Shown here: piece after piece, positions 1 to 8,441 of the stretch
Layout of the letters: each line of letters begins with the position of its first letter
Position numbering within the stretch: position 1 is the first letter of the stretch
Assembly (NCBI GenBank): GCA_014239255.1
Contig: JAAZZE010000015.1
Span: 1 to 41,456 of the forward strand
DNA length: 41,456 bases
From: Gammaproteobacteria bacterium
Lineage (GTDB): Bacteria > Pseudomonadota > Gammaproteobacteria > Arenicellales > UBA868
Direction of reading: 5' to 3'
Made by a program: the position numbers and the translations under genes
The notes under the pieces: model-generated
What the model was told of the DNA's origin: nothing
The model's input: only the letters and a program-made list of their open reading frames with translations
Database searches by the model: none

Positions 1-405
1 GGCCGGCACTTGGTCTTTACCTCTGATCGCAGTGGTCGGCCACAGATTTATCGCATCCGCCGGAGTGGTCGTGACATAGAACGTTTGACACGGGACGGGA
101 AGGAAAACGCCAGGGCATCTTACGATCCCAGTGGCAAACGGCTGGTGATGGTAACCAACCGCGGTACAGGCGCGGGATACCAGATTGGTGTATTCTCTCT
201 GGCCAGTGGCGAGATGGAGTTGCTGACTGACGGTACATTGGATGAATCACCGACTTTTTCACCTAACGGTGCGATGATTCTTTATGCTACGCGGCTGGGT
301 AGAGATGGTGTTCTTGCCGCAGTATCGGCAGATGGCCGTGTACGACAGATACTGAAAATGCATGATGGAGAAGTGCGAGAACCGGCCTGGGCAGCAAGCC
401 GGTAG
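1..405 (+). CDS. tolB: TolB, C-terminal part (cut by window start)
   Basis: Only the last 134 codons are present; the frame is open from base 1. TolB is the periplasmic beta-propeller of the Tol-Pal envelope system, which binds Pal and the TolA complex and supports outer-membrane constriction at division. The visible part holds propeller repeats of the WD40-like type: FTSDRSGRPQIYRI, a second blade around YDPSGKRLVMVTNR, and a third around FSPNGAMILYATR, each with the typical S/D-rich loop and aromatic strand ends. The protein ends REPAWAASR, close to the usual TolB C-terminus. pal follows 35 bases later on the same strand and cpoB after it, the conserved order of this operon, so the assignment does not rest on the domain alone. 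Confidence 0.93.
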   Translation, partial: GRHLVFTSDRSGRPQIYRIRRSGRDIERLTRDGKENARASYDPSGKRLVMVTNRGTGAGYQIGVFSLASGEMELLTDGTLDESPTFSPNGAMILYATRLGRDGVLAAVSADGRVRQILKMHDGEVREPAWAASR

Positions 406-440
406 CAGCAAGTGAAGATACTGAATACAGGAGATTGATG

Positions 441-986
441 ATGCGTAGATTTGGGACGGTTTTCCTAGTGCTCTTTTTGGGCGTGGCGCTGGCCGGTTGC
501 GCGGCAATTAAGAAGAAAGGTGGAGGAGTAGAAGTAGAGGACGCGACGATATCCGATACCACCTCGACTGATGCGGCATCCTCGGGAATCAGCTCAGAAG
601 ACACGACTGCAGGGGAGATCATTGCGATCAGTGAAGATAGCACCGAACTGGATGACCCATTGAGTCAGCGCGTGATCTACTTTGATTTCGATAGTTCCAA
701 TCTTACCCCCGAGGCACAGCGGGTAGTCGAAGCCCACGCACAGTACTTGGCAGGCAATCCTGGTATGGCGGTGGTGCTGGAGGGTCATGCTGATGAACGC
801 GGCACTCGCGAATACAACCTGGCACTCGGCGAGCACCGCGCCAATACAGTCAACGAAATGTTCCAAGGGCTTGGTGTTCCACCCGACGCCATCCGCACGA
901 TCTCCTATGGTGAAGAGCGGCCGGTTTCGATGGGTCAGGATGAAAGTGCCTGGTCTTTGAATCGTCGCGTAGAGATTCTTTACTGA
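441..986 (+). CDS. pal: Pal, peptidoglycan-associated outer-membrane lipoprotein
   Basis: Pal anchors the outer membrane to peptidoglycan and is the partner of TolB. The start MRRFGTVFLVLFLG is followed by the lipobox LAGC, so the mature protein should begin with a lipidated Cys near residue 21. A Thr/Ser/Asp-rich linker then leads into an OmpA-like domain over roughly the last 110 residues. That domain contains VIYFDFDSS, the signature GHADERGTREYNLALGEHRA, and a C-terminal LNRRVEILY, all typical of Pal. The length of about 181 residues is normal. AGGAG at 429-433 lies 7 bases before the ATG at 441; ATG 438 and TTG 435 in the same frame are alternatives that differ by only two residues. Confidence 0.95.
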   Translation: MRRFGTVFLVLFLGVALAGCAAIKKKGGGVEVEDATISDTTSTDAASSGISSEDTTAGEIIAISEDSTELDDPLSQRVIYFDFDSSNLTPEAQRVVEAHAQYLAGNPGMAVVLEGHADERGTREYNLALGEHRANTVNEMFQGLGVPPDAIRTISYGEERPVSMGQDESAWSLNRRVEILY

Positions 987-1056
987 CGGCTGGATCGAAC
1001 CCAGCACGGTTGGCCTATCCACTCTTGCTGGTCGTAACTCGGTTTCGGGGAGTTTG

Positions 1057-1983
1057 ATGGGGTCGCGAGCGTATACCGGTTACCGCGCGGTGTGCGCCTT
1101 AGCGCTTGCCTGCGCCGGTGCCGGTCAGGTTCCTGCCAAGGCGGATAGTAAGACTACGACGTTTGTACAGTCATCGGCTCCGGCGTCAGCTGAAGATACC
1201 TCCGATGCCTCTATCGTTTTTGCCCAGGCCTTTGGATTACCTTGTGCTGGTGACAGTGATTTCACGGTTTTGCAGTCCAGAATCAATGATTTAGAAATCC
1301 ATCTGGAGAGCCAAACCTCTGTAGTAAAGAAACTGAAACGCCCTCAACAGGGTCTGTACGACCAACTTGACTGGTGCGTTCGCGATTTGGAGTGGACCAC
1401 AACGACTCTCCCGTTTGCCGAGGGCGGGGTAAGCGCAATATCCCTCGAGGCACCTGATTCCGAGTTGTCCGGCGTCCTCGTCGAGAGTCTACGTCCGGTA
1501 ACTTCAGTAGTTGTGGGCGACGGTTCCGGCAGCATTGAGACCGTTACCGTTGTCTCAGTTGAGCCCAGAGCCCCCGGCCAGACCGAGGCGAGGGGCCTTG
1601 GTGAAAAGGCTGCGTACGATGTAGCCTTTGACCTTTTCAGGCGTAGCCGTTTTCTGGATTCGACTTACGCCTTTGTAGCTTTTTTGCGTAGTTATCCACG
1701 AAGCTCGTTGGCTGATGACGCCTGGTATTGGCTTGGCCAATCGCGCTACATCATGGGCAAGTTCAATGATGCGTTGGTGGCTATGGGTACCGTGATGCAA
1801 TATTTTCCCAAGAGCCCCAGGTTACCCTCAGCGCGGTTGAAGGTAGGTTATATTTATTACGAGTTGGGTGAGGATGCCAAGGCGCGCCAGTTTCTAAACG
1901 CGCTGTTGCAGGATTTTCCCGGTCATTCGGCCGCTGCGCTGGCTCAAACGCACCTTAAAAAAATGGATCGCGAGTGGCGTTAA
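1057..1983 (+). CDS. cpoB: CpoB/YbgF, periplasmic TPR protein of the Tol-Pal system
   Basis: CpoB couples peptidoglycan synthesis with Tol-driven outer-membrane constriction and binds TolA. The protein has an N-terminal signal peptide (hydrophobic VCALALACAGAG, cleavage probably near QVPAKA). A short coiled-coil-prone segment (LQSRINDLEIHLESQ, about residues 70-85) corresponds to the trimerisation region. A weakly conserved linker follows, and then a C-terminal TPR domain of about 120 residues starting at AAYDVAFDLFRRSRF. That domain carries the diagnostic DDAWYWLGQSRY and LKVGYIYYELG repeats. The coiled coil is shorter and the linker longer than in Escherichia coli. ATG 1057 is preferred to the adjacent TTG 1054. 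It is the last gene of the tolB-pal-cpoB operon and ends 13 bases from the convergent dciA. Confidence 0.9.
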   Translation: MGSRAYTGYRAVCALALACAGAGQVPAKADSKTTTFVQSSAPASAEDTSDASIVFAQAFGLPCAGDSDFTVLQSRINDLEIHLESQTSVVKKLKRPQQGLYDQLDWCVRDLEWTTTTLPFAEGGVSAISLEAPDSELSGVLVESLRPVTSVVVGDGSGSIETVTVVSVEPRAPGQTEARGLGEKAAYDVAFDLFRRSRFLDSTYAFVAFLRSYPRSSLADDAWYWLGQSRYIMGKFNDALVAMGTVMQYFPKSPRLPSARLKVGYIYYELGEDAKARQFLNALLQDFPGHSAAALAQTHLKKMDREWR

Positions 1984-1996
1984 GGATAGATAGTGC

Positions 1997-2452
1997 TCAG
2001 CTAGACTCTTTTGATCGATGACGGCTGAGCCGTCTGAGCGCCTGTGCAAGGTTGTCGGATTTCAGCCCATCAGCGGTTTCGATAAGAAGGTCCGCGCTTA
2101 CGGGGTCTAATGGCTTGACCGCGCTTCCTGTCTGCGACTCGCTGAGATCGACCGGTGTTGATTGCGGTCGCACCTTCACTTTCAGGGCTTGTGGATGGTG
2201 ACCCGTTTGGGTGAGAGCGGTCAGGATTTCTTGTTGGCGCTGGATGACCGCATGACCCCATACCGGTCCATCAGCGATGATCAGCCAGTAATCAGCAGTG
2301 GGTTGCACCACGGTGTGGTTGGCAATCTCGTCGCCAGCGGTCAAGCGCCAGGCCCGGTTTTCGGTGCTGACATCCTGGGCAGGGGCTCCGTTTGACAAGC
2401 CTTGGATTTTGCCGATTAGTTGGCCGAGTCGGGTGAAGGTGTCTTCAGCCAT
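1997..2452 (-). CDS. dciA: DciA (DUF721), replicative helicase loader/operator
   Basis: This 151-residue protein matches the DUF721/DciA family. DciA interacts with the replicative helicase DnaB and promotes its loading in bacteria that lack DnaC-type loaders. The diagnostic part is the C-terminal half of the domain: WRLTAGDEIANHTVV, then YWLIIADGPVWGHAVIQRQQ, in which the conserved W and the L/V-rich strand precede an RQQEILTAL helix. An unstructured, polar C-terminal tail is also usual. The gene lies just upstream of and divergent from secA, a placement common in Gammaproteobacteria (often with lpxC nearby, not seen here). The ATG at 2452 begins MAEDTFTRLGQL. The call rests on motif and context; no search was run. 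Confidence 0.85.
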   Translation of the reverse strand: MAEDTFTRLGQLIGKIQGLSNGAPAQDVSTENRAWRLTAGDEIANHTVVQPTADYWLIIADGPVWGHAVIQRQQEILTALTQTGHHPQALKVKVRPQSTPVDLSESQTGSAVKPLDPVSADLLIETADGLKSDNLAQALRRLSRHRSKESS

Positions 2453-2511
2453 GATAAAATTATTCGGTTGGGCATATTAATCATCGTTCCTGTGTATCAC
2501 AGTTTAGCCCC

Positions 2512-2539
2512 GCGGTGTACCCAGTAACAGGGGTACCGC
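2512..2539 (+). promoter_or_regulatory. Hairpin in the secA 5' leader
   Basis: GCGGT (2512-2516) plus ACCC (2519-2522) can pair with GGGT (2531-2534) plus ACCGC (2535-2539). This gives a nine-pair stem with a two-base bulge, 35 bases before the secA ATG. It is followed by TGTCTTTTAA, a poor U-tract, so it may be a weak terminator/attenuator or simply a leader structure. No secM-like arrest peptide is visible upstream. Confidence 0.35.
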
Positions 2540-2574
2540 CTGTCTTTTAACCCCATTCTTGGTAGATCTATTTG

Positions 2575-5349
2575 ATGTTCAGTAAGGTAGCCACCAAAGT
2601 TTTCGGTAGCCGTAATCAGCGCCTTTTGCGCAAGATGGACAAACAGGTCAAGGCGATCAACGGGCTTGAGCCCGGGCTCCAGACCCTTTCCGACGAAGCG
2701 CTCGCGGCCAAGACTGCCGAGTTTCGAGAGCGAGCGGCTAACGGTGAAGACGCACAGTCCATGCTGGTCGAGGCATTCGCCGTGGTTCGTGAAACCTCCC
2801 AACGCGTATTGAAGATGCGGCATTTCGATGTGCAGTTGATTGGCGGCATGGTGCTCCATGACGGCAAGATCGCGGAAATGCGAACCGGTGAGGGCAAAAC
2901 CCTGGTGGCGACATTGCCAGCGTACCTTAATGTGATCTGTGGCAATACTGTTCATGTGATCACCGTGAACGATTATCTGGCCCGGCGTGATGCTGACTGG
3001 ATGGGCAAGATTTATGGTTTTCTGGGACTAACAGTCGGCGTAGTGGTCTCAGGACAGGATGGCACGGCCAAGCGTGATGCATATGCCTGCGATATTGTCT
3101 ATGGGACAAATAACGAATACGGTTTTGACTATCTGCGCGACAACATGGCGTTCAGCGCAGAAGATCGTGCACAGAGTTCGCTTGATTTCGCCATCGTTGA
3201 CGAGGTGGACTCGATCCTGATCGATGAAGCTCGTACTCCTTTGATCATTTCCGGCCCGGCCGAGGACAGTAGCGACCTGTATACCCGGATCAACAAGATC
3301 ATCCCATCACTTGAGCGCCAAGCCCCAATTGAGAGTGAAGAAAGTGTGGCCGAGGATGAAGAGGAGGGTCCGGGGGACTTCAGTGTGGATGAGAAAAACC
3401 GCCAGGTATCCCTGACTGAGGCGGGACATGAAAACGCTGAACGGTTGCTGTCTGAGTCTGGTCTGTTGGATGCCGAGTCCAGCCTTTATGATGTCACCAA
3501 TATTAGTCTGCTGCACCATCTCTACGCAGCATTGCGGGCACACACGTTATTTCAGCGTGATGTTGATTACATCGTCAGCAACGATCAGATCGTAATCATC
3601 GATGAATTTTCTGGACGCATGATGCCAGGCAGGCGCTGGTCAGAGGGGTTGCATCAGGCGGTTGAAGCAAAGGAAGGAGTTGCGATTCAGCAGGAAAACC
3701 AGACCCTCGCGTCAATAACCTTTCAGAACCTGTTTCGCCTGTATGGCAAGTTGTCCGGTATGACGGGCACCGCAGATACCGAAGCGGTGGAGTTTCAGCA
3801 AATCTATGGTCTGGAAGTAGTCGTTATCCCCACTAACCAACCGATGGTCCGGGACGATTTTTCTGATCTGGTCTACCGTACGCAAAAAGAGAAATACGCT
3901 GCGATCATTGACGATATCAAAGCTTGTGGGTCTCGCCAGCAGCCGGTTCTGGTGGGCACCGCGTCTATCGAGACCTCTGAATATCTTTCTAATCTACTGG
4001 GTAAAGAGAACATCGCGCACGAGGTACTGAACGCCAAGCAGCATGAGCGTGAGGCACATATTATTGCCCAGGCAGGTCAACCTGGAGCCGTGACCATTGC
4101 CACCAACATGGCGGGTCGTGGTACCGATATCGTGTTGGGTGGAAATATGGATATGGAGTTGGCAGCTCTTGGTGATGTCGAACAGGATCAGATCGAGACT
4201 ATCAAGCGTGATTGGCAGGCAAGGCACGATCTGGTGGTGGCATCCGGTGGACTCTATCTGCTGGGTACGGAGCGCAACGAATCAAGGCGAGTGGATAACC
4301 AGTTGCGGGGGCGTTGTGGACGCCAGGGCGATCCCGGCACCAGTCGCTTTTATCTCTCGCTCGAGGATAACCTACTGCGAATTTTTGGTTCCGATCGGGT
4401 TGCTGGACTGATGGAAAAACTCGGGATGGAAGAAGGCGAGGCGATAGAACATTCCTGGGTAACGCGTGCGATCGAGAATTCTCAAAAGAAGGTAGAGGGC
4501 CGTAACTTCGATATGCGTAAGCAGTTGTTGGAATATGACGATGTAGCCAATGAGCAACGCAAGGTTATTTATGACCAGCGCAATACCCTGATGGCGGTGG
4601 ATGATATCTCTGAGACGGTAGGGATAGCCCGTGATGAGGTGATCGAGGAGATTATTGACCGGTATATTCCCCCGGAAAGTCTTGAAGAGCAGTGGGATGT
4701 GCCGGGTCTGGAAAAAGAATTTGAATCTCAATTTGGCCAGTCGCTGCCTGTTGGGACGTGGTTGACAGGAGATGACAATCTCCATGAGGAGACACTACGC
4801 GAGCGTATCGCTGCGGATGTAGCGAATCACTATGAGGCCAAGGTACAGTCGATTGGTGAGCCGATCATGCGTCATCTCGAAAAAGCCGTCATGCTCAAAA
4901 CCCTGGACGAGCAGTGGAAAGACCATCTTGCGCAGATGGATCACTTGCGCCAGGGCATTGGCTTGCGCGGTTATGCACAAAAAAATCCCAAGCAGGAATA
5001 CAAGCGCGAAGCTTTTGAGATGTTCTCAGCGATGCTGGAACATGCCAAGCACGAAGTCGTGGGTATTTTGGCAAAGGTGCAGGTGCAAAGCGAAGGCCAA
5101 GTCACAGACATGGAAAACCAGCAACGCCAGCAGGGCCAGGAAGGTCGACAATTCCTACACCCTGATTCTGAGGAGCCCACTTCCCCTGAGCCATCGGGTC
5201 CCGGGCAGGGAGTAGATACGCGTACGGCAGATGATCACACAGGGCGGGTAGTTCAGCCGTTCGTCCGCGATACGCCCAAGGTCGGCCGTAATGATCCTTG
5301 CCCATGCGGCTCGGGCAAAAAGTACAAGCAATGCCACGGCAAGTTGTAG
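2575..5349 (+). CDS. secA: SecA, preprotein translocase ATPase
   Basis: SecA is the cytoplasmic motor that drives unfolded preproteins through SecYEG. The protein is about 924 residues, normal for the family. Visible parts in order: N-terminal [12 protein letters not shown]; Walker A MRTGEGKT (about residue 102); the DEAD-type motif [20 protein letters not shown]; the preprotein cross-linking domain; [20 protein letters not shown]; the [11 protein letters not shown] motif of the second nucleotide-binding fold; the helical scaffold and wing domains; a Gln/Ser-rich linker; and a C-terminal zinc-binding tail with [13 protein letters not shown] (CxCx8CH), used for SecB and phospholipid contact. 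An acidic insert ([15 protein letters not shown]) lies near residue 260. ATG 2575 is preferred to the adjacent TTG 2572. No strong Shine-Dalgarno sequence is visible. Confidence 0.98.
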   Translation: MFSKVATKVFGSRNQRLLRKMDKQVKAINGLEPGLQTLSDEALAAKTAEFRERAANGEDAQSMLVEAFAVVRETSQRVLKMRHFDVQLIGGMVLHDGKIAEMRTGEGKTLVATLPAYLNVICGNTVHVITVNDYLARRDADWMGKIYGFLGLTVGVVVSGQDGTAKRDAYACDIVYGTNNEYGFDYLRDNMAFSAEDRAQSSLDFAIVDEVDSILIDEARTPLIISGPAEDSSDLYTRINKIIPSLERQAPIESEESVAEDEEEGPGDFSVDEKNRQVSLTEAGHENAERLLSESGLLDAESSLYDVTNISLLHHLYAALRAHTLFQRDVDYIVSNDQIVIIDEFSGRMMPGRRWSEGLHQAVEAKEGVAIQQENQTLASITFQNLFRLYGKLSGMTGTADTEAVEFQQIYGLEVVVIPTNQPMVRDDFSDLVYRTQKEKYAAIIDDIKACGSRQQPVLVGTASIETSEYLSNLLGKENIAHEVLNAKQHEREAHIIAQAGQPGAVTIATNMAGRGTDIVLGGNMDMELAALGDVEQDQIETIKRDWQARHDLVVASGGLYLLGTERNESRRVDNQLRGRCGRQGDPGTSRFYLSLEDNLLRIFGSDRVAGLMEKLGMEEGEAIEHSWVTRAIENSQKKVEGRNFDMRKQLLEYDDVANEQRKVIYDQRNTLMAVDDISETVGIARDEVIEEIIDRYIPPESLEEQWDVPGLEKEFESQFGQSLPVGTWLTGDDNLHEETLRERIAADVANHYEAKVQSIGEPIMRHLEKAVMLKTLDEQWKDHLAQMDHLRQGIGLRGYAQKNPKQEYKREAFEMFSAMLEHAKHEVVGILAKVQVQSEGQVTDMENQQRQQGQEGRQFLHPDSEEPTSPEPSGPGQGVDTRTADDHTGRVVQPFVRDTPKVGRNDPCPCGSGKKYKQCHGKL

Positions 5350-5374
5350 CCCAGCGGGACTGACCCTGGCGGGT

Positions 5375-6610
5375 ATGTCGACCATTAAACGCTCCCCACT
5401 CGCACCAGCACGTTTCCCACGGCTGCCAGCCGTGAAAGGTCTACACCTGCGCACTGCCCGTGCTGGCATCAAATATGCAGGACGCGATGACCTCCTGCTG
5501 GTCGAATTCGATCGTGGAACGGCCGTAGCTGGAGTATTTACCCGTTCAACAACAGCCTCTGCCCCCGTGCAGTGGAGTCGGCAGGTGGCAGGGACGGGAC
5601 GGGCCCGGGCGATGTTGGTCAACAGCGGTAACGCGAATACCTTTACCGGGGCTCAGGGTATGGTCGATGTAAAGGCAACTGCTGCAATGGCTGCAAAGAC
5701 CATCGGCTGCCGACCTCGCGACGTATTGATTTCATCTACCGGAGTGATTGGCGAACCCTTGCCGCTTGCTCGGTTCGAGCAGGCGTTACCACGAATGGGT
5801 CGACAGGCAAAAAAGGCCTCGTGGCTACAGGCCGCCCGCGCCATTGGCACCACGGATACCTATCCCAAGGGCAGCACGCGCGAGGCGCGAATCGGTGACA
5901 CAACAGTTACCTTGTGCGGCATCGCCAAGGGCTCAGGTATGATCGCACCGGACATGGCCACTATGCTGGCTTTTGTATTTACTGATGCCAAATTACCCGC
6001 ACCTGTACTGCAGGCTCTACTACGGGGCGGAGTGGCCAGATCGTTCAACTGTATTACTGTTGACAGCGATACCTCGACCAGCGATACGATTGTACTCGCT
6101 GCTACCGCCAAGGCGGGCAATCGGCCACCTCAATCGTTAGCGGCGAGTGAGTTGAAGGATTTTCGCCATGCGCTTGATGAATTGCTCACTGACCTGGCTA
6201 TCCAGGTGGTGCGCGATGGTGAGGGCGCAAGCAAGTTCATTACCGTTGATGTCACCGGAGCAGTTTCAGCGGGTAGCGCACACAAGGCGGCGTTGGCTAT
6301 TGCCAATTCCCCTTTGGTCAAGACAGCCATTGCGGGAGAAGATGCCAACTGGGGTCGGGTGGTGATGGCGGTTGGTAAATCCGGGGTGCGGCTTGATCAG
6401 AGCCGGTTATCGGTTGCCATGGGTGGAGTACTTATTGCACATCACGGAGAGCGTGCTGCGGACTACGACGAAACACAGGTCTTTGAGCACCTTAAGGGAG
6501 AGAACATATCGGTTTCAGTGGATCTGGGGGTGGGCAGGGCTCGGTCACGGGTCTGGACTTGCGACCTTACCCACGAATACATCCGTATTAATGCCGACTA
6601 TCGTACGTGA
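5375..6610 (+). CDS. argJ: ArgJ, glutamate N-acetyltransferase / ornithine acetyltransferase
   Basis: ArgJ transfers the acetyl group from N-acetylornithine to glutamate in the cyclic arginine pathway; bifunctional forms also use acetyl-CoA. The protein is made as a precursor that cleaves itself before a Thr nucleophile. The cleavage motif is visible as KGSGMIAPDMATMLAF, with the Thr of ATML as the expected nucleophile. Other family signatures are VNSGNANTFTG, SSTGVIG, NCITVDSDTSTSD, VRDGEGASKF and DANWGRVVMAVGKSG, ending HEYIRINADYRT. The 411-residue length from ATG 5375 is normal. A longer frame opens at 5291 but would overlap secA and adds 28 residues without family resemblance. The gene starts 25 bases after secA, and argF and argG lie further along, but they are separate units. 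Confidence 0.96.
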   Translation: MSTIKRSPLAPARFPRLPAVKGLHLRTARAGIKYAGRDDLLLVEFDRGTAVAGVFTRSTTASAPVQWSRQVAGTGRARAMLVNSGNANTFTGAQGMVDVKATAAMAAKTIGCRPRDVLISSTGVIGEPLPLARFEQALPRMGRQAKKASWLQAARAIGTTDTYPKGSTREARIGDTTVTLCGIAKGSGMIAPDMATMLAFVFTDAKLPAPVLQALLRGGVARSFNCITVDSDTSTSDTIVLAATAKAGNRPPQSLAASELKDFRHALDELLTDLAIQVVRDGEGASKFITVDVTGAVSAGSAHKAALAIANSPLVKTAIAGEDANWGRVVMAVGKSGVRLDQSRLSVAMGGVLIAHHGERAADYDETQVFEHLKGENISVSVDLGVGRARSRVWTCDLTHEYIRINADYRT

Positions 6611-7007
6611 TGAGGCGCTGGTTGTTGCGGTAGGGGTTGCCGTTGATCCGTCAGGGCGCCTGCTGGTGGGCCAGCGCCCTGTAGGCAAAGCCTATGCAGG
6701 CCAGTGGGAATTCCCTGGTGGGAAACTCGAGCCTGGTGAGACGGATTACCAGGCGTTGGTGCGCGAATTTCGCGAAGAACTGGGCCTTGAGGTCTTGTTA
6801 GCCAGACCACTTTTTTCCTGTTTGCACAACTATCCTGATCGTAAGGTCGAGTTGCATCTTTGGCAAGTGACTGACTTTCATGGGGAGGCGAGAGGCCTGG
6901 AAGGTCAGGAACTGCGATGGGTCAACCCGACAGATTTACGATCGCTTGATTTTCTCGACGGCAATCGTTCCCTGCTTGAGCGGATCTGTGCACTTGTGAG
7001 TAGCTAG
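6591..7007 (+). CDS. mutT: MutT, 8-oxo-dGTP diphosphatase (Nudix)
   Basis: MutT hydrolyses 8-oxo-dGTP to the monophosphate and so prevents A:T to C:G transversions. The complete Nudix box is present as GGKLEPGETDYQALVREFREELG (quoted in full; Gx5Ex7REVxEExG with the catalytic REFREELG). It is preceded by VGQRPVGKAYAGQWEFPGG, typical of MutT. The chosen ATG 6591 starts MPTIVRDEALVVAVGVAV and overlaps the end of argJ by 20 bases, suggesting translational coupling; the frame continues open upstream inside argJ but without family similarity. The length of 138 residues is close to the 129 of Escherichia coli. secA-argJ-mutT is a familiar gammaproteobacterial order. Confidence 0.92.
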   Translation: MPTIVRDEALVVAVGVAVDPSGRLLVGQRPVGKAYAGQWEFPGGKLEPGETDYQALVREFREELGLEVLLARPLFSCLHNYPDRKVELHLWQVTDFHGEARGLEGQELRWVNPTDLRSLDFLDGNRSLLERICALVSS

Positions 7008-7036
7008 ACAGAACCTTTTAACCTGCATGCTGCCTT

Positions 7037-7666
7037 TCAGCGCCAGGCAAAGCGTGGTTGCCGCAGTTCTTTTACTCGTGTGACCCGGCCCAGCAAACCA
7101 ACCTCACGGAACTGGTAAAGAATTGCCGCAGTCGGGGCAAAAATCTTATGTCCTATTGTAGGCAGCATTATCGAGAAGCCATCCCGGAGAGATTCATCAT
7201 TGCTGGACTCCGAAGTGTCCACTTCTGCGCCAGCCAGTTCGTCAACTGGGATAAAGAAAATTTTTTCAACCTCTCCGGGATTGGGAATCGGGGTTAGTCC
7301 CGCATCAGCACAGACCACTACGGGGGTGATGCAAAAACCCGATCGGGTAACAAAATCATCCAGCACCCCGATCACCTGATCGTCGTGCAGGGTTAGACCG
7401 ATTTCTTCTTCGCATTCGCGAAGTGCTGCCTGGGTAATTGACTCGCCCTCATCGAGACGGCCACCGGGCAGGGCATACTGGCCAGCATGTCGTCGCAGGT
7501 TCTTTGAGCGCCGGGTCAGCAGGATGGCTGCTTGGTTATTTACAGGCGCAGGTATGATCACAATACTGACGGCCGCACGGATCAGACTTTCGGTTTCACT
7601 GGGCAACTCATCCAGTCGTCCAATATTTTGACGGATCTGTTGTTTAAGCTGTGAGAAATCTTGCAT
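7037..7666 (-). CDS. NudL-type Nudix hydrolase, probable coenzyme A pyrophosphatase
   Basis: A Nudix protein of the CoA pyrophosphatase subfamily, expected to cut CoA or its derivatives to phosphopantetheine and 3',5'-ADP. The subfamily signature precedes and joins the Nudix box: LLTRRSKNLRRHAGQYALPG, then GGRLDEGESITQAALRECEE, with catalytic glutamates in RECEEEIGL. The C-terminal half resembles NudL homologues (GFCITPVVVCAD, EVEKIFFIPVDEL). It starts 173 bases downstream of coaE on the same strand, so CoA synthesis and turnover genes are neighbours here. A TTG at 7678 is an alternative start four residues upstream; neither has a clear Shine-Dalgarno sequence. Substrate is inferred from the motif only. 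Confidence 0.85.
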   Translation of the reverse strand: MQDFSQLKQQIRQNIGRLDELPSETESLIRAAVSIVIIPAPVNNQAAILLTRRSKNLRRHAGQYALPGGRLDEGESITQAALRECEEEIGLTLHDDQVIGVLDDFVTRSGFCITPVVVCADAGLTPIPNPGEVEKIFFIPVDELAGAEVDTSESSNDESLRDGFSIMLPTIGHKIFAPTAAILYQFREVGLLGRVTRVKELRQPRFAWR

Positions 7667-7772
7667 GAAGACGATCAATTGCTCTGAATCTGGTTACCCT
7701 TGAGCATAACGATTGTTTCCGTGTAGAGCGAGAGGGTTTTTCGGACACCGGGCTTGCGAGTTAGTTGAAGAC

Positions 7773-7800
7773 GCACGGGATATTTGCTCGTGCTTTTTTT
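7773..7800 (+). terminator. Orphan rho-independent terminator-like hairpin on the forward strand
   Basis: GCACG (7773-7777) pairs with CGTGC (7789-7793) across an 11-base loop and is followed at once by seven T (7794-7800). The polarity is forward, but both flanking genes (the Nudix gene and coaE) are on the reverse strand and the last forward gene, mutT, ended 766 bases earlier. The stem is short, so this may be chance or the end of an unannotated forward transcript. Confidence 0.4.
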
Positions 7801-7838
7801 GAATTGCAAAAATTTTCCGCGTTGTGCCGCTCAGCGGG

Positions 7839-8432
7839 CTATTGGGCGAGATCCTGGAGCCTGCGATGTAGTTCGTCCACCTGGGCGCGCAATGCTTGCA
7901 GTGATCCATCGTTAATGATGACCTCATCTGCTGCCTGGCGCCGCTGCGCGTCACTGGCCTGCGCATCGGTGATGGCTCGAAAAGCTTCTGCTGAAAGGCC
8001 GCTACGCTCGCCGACCCGCTGGGCCCGCAGCGCTGCAGGAGCCTCAATAACCAGCACAAAGTCAAAATCGGTCGCCTGACCCGTTTCTATCAGCAGTGGG
8101 ATCGAGAATACTGCATAGGGCGCGTCAAGGGTGCTTGCGGCTTCATTCATGCGTTTGCGTATTTCAGGATGCAAAATTGCCTCAAGTTGCTTGCGTTTAC
8201 CTTTGTCGGCAAAGATCATCTGTCGCAACGCGGCCCGATCCAGATTGCCTGAAGCGTTGAGGACACCCGGGCCAAAAACTTTAGCGATTTGTAAGACCGC
8301 TGGCTCTTTGGCGCGGGTAGCCTGGTGAGAGAAATCATCCGCATCCAGAACCGGCACACCCAGGGCGGATAGGTGTTGAGTCACCGCGGTCTTGCCGCTG
8401 CCAATACCGCCGGTTAGTGCGATCCTCAACAT
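7839..8432 (-). CDS. coaE: CoaE, dephospho-CoA kinase
   Basis: CoaE phosphorylates the 3'-hydroxyl of dephospho-CoA, the last step of CoA synthesis. The P-loop GGIGSGKT is at residues 8-15, followed by LGVPVLDADDFSHQAT (substrate-binding DAD motif). Further on are LHPEIRKRM and IPLLIETG, the latter matching the conserved PLL(F/I)E segment, and then VLVIEAPAALRAQRV. The length of 197 residues is normal. coaE is the fourth gene of the reverse-strand run pilB-pilC-pilD-coaE, a standard arrangement in pseudomonad-like Gammaproteobacteria, starting 9 bases after pilD. The yacG and zapD genes that often follow are absent; the 172 bases downstream hold only the hairpin at 7773. Confidence 0.95.
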   Translation of the reverse strand: MLRIALTGGIGSGKTAVTQHLSALGVPVLDADDFSHQATRAKEPAVLQIAKVFGPGVLNASGNLDRAALRQMIFADKGKRKQLEAILHPEIRKRMNEAASTLDAPYAVFSIPLLIETGQATDFDFVLVIEAPAALRAQRVGERSGLSAEAFRAITDAQASDAQRRQAADEVIINDGSLQALRAQVDELHRRLQDLAQ

Positions 8433-8441
8433 TGACCTACG

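Noticed and set aside
7694-8065. A 123-codon reverse-strand frame overlapping the end of coaE
   Set aside because: Mostly a shifted-frame shadow of coaE; the part beyond coaE has no similarity and runs through the hairpin at 7773.
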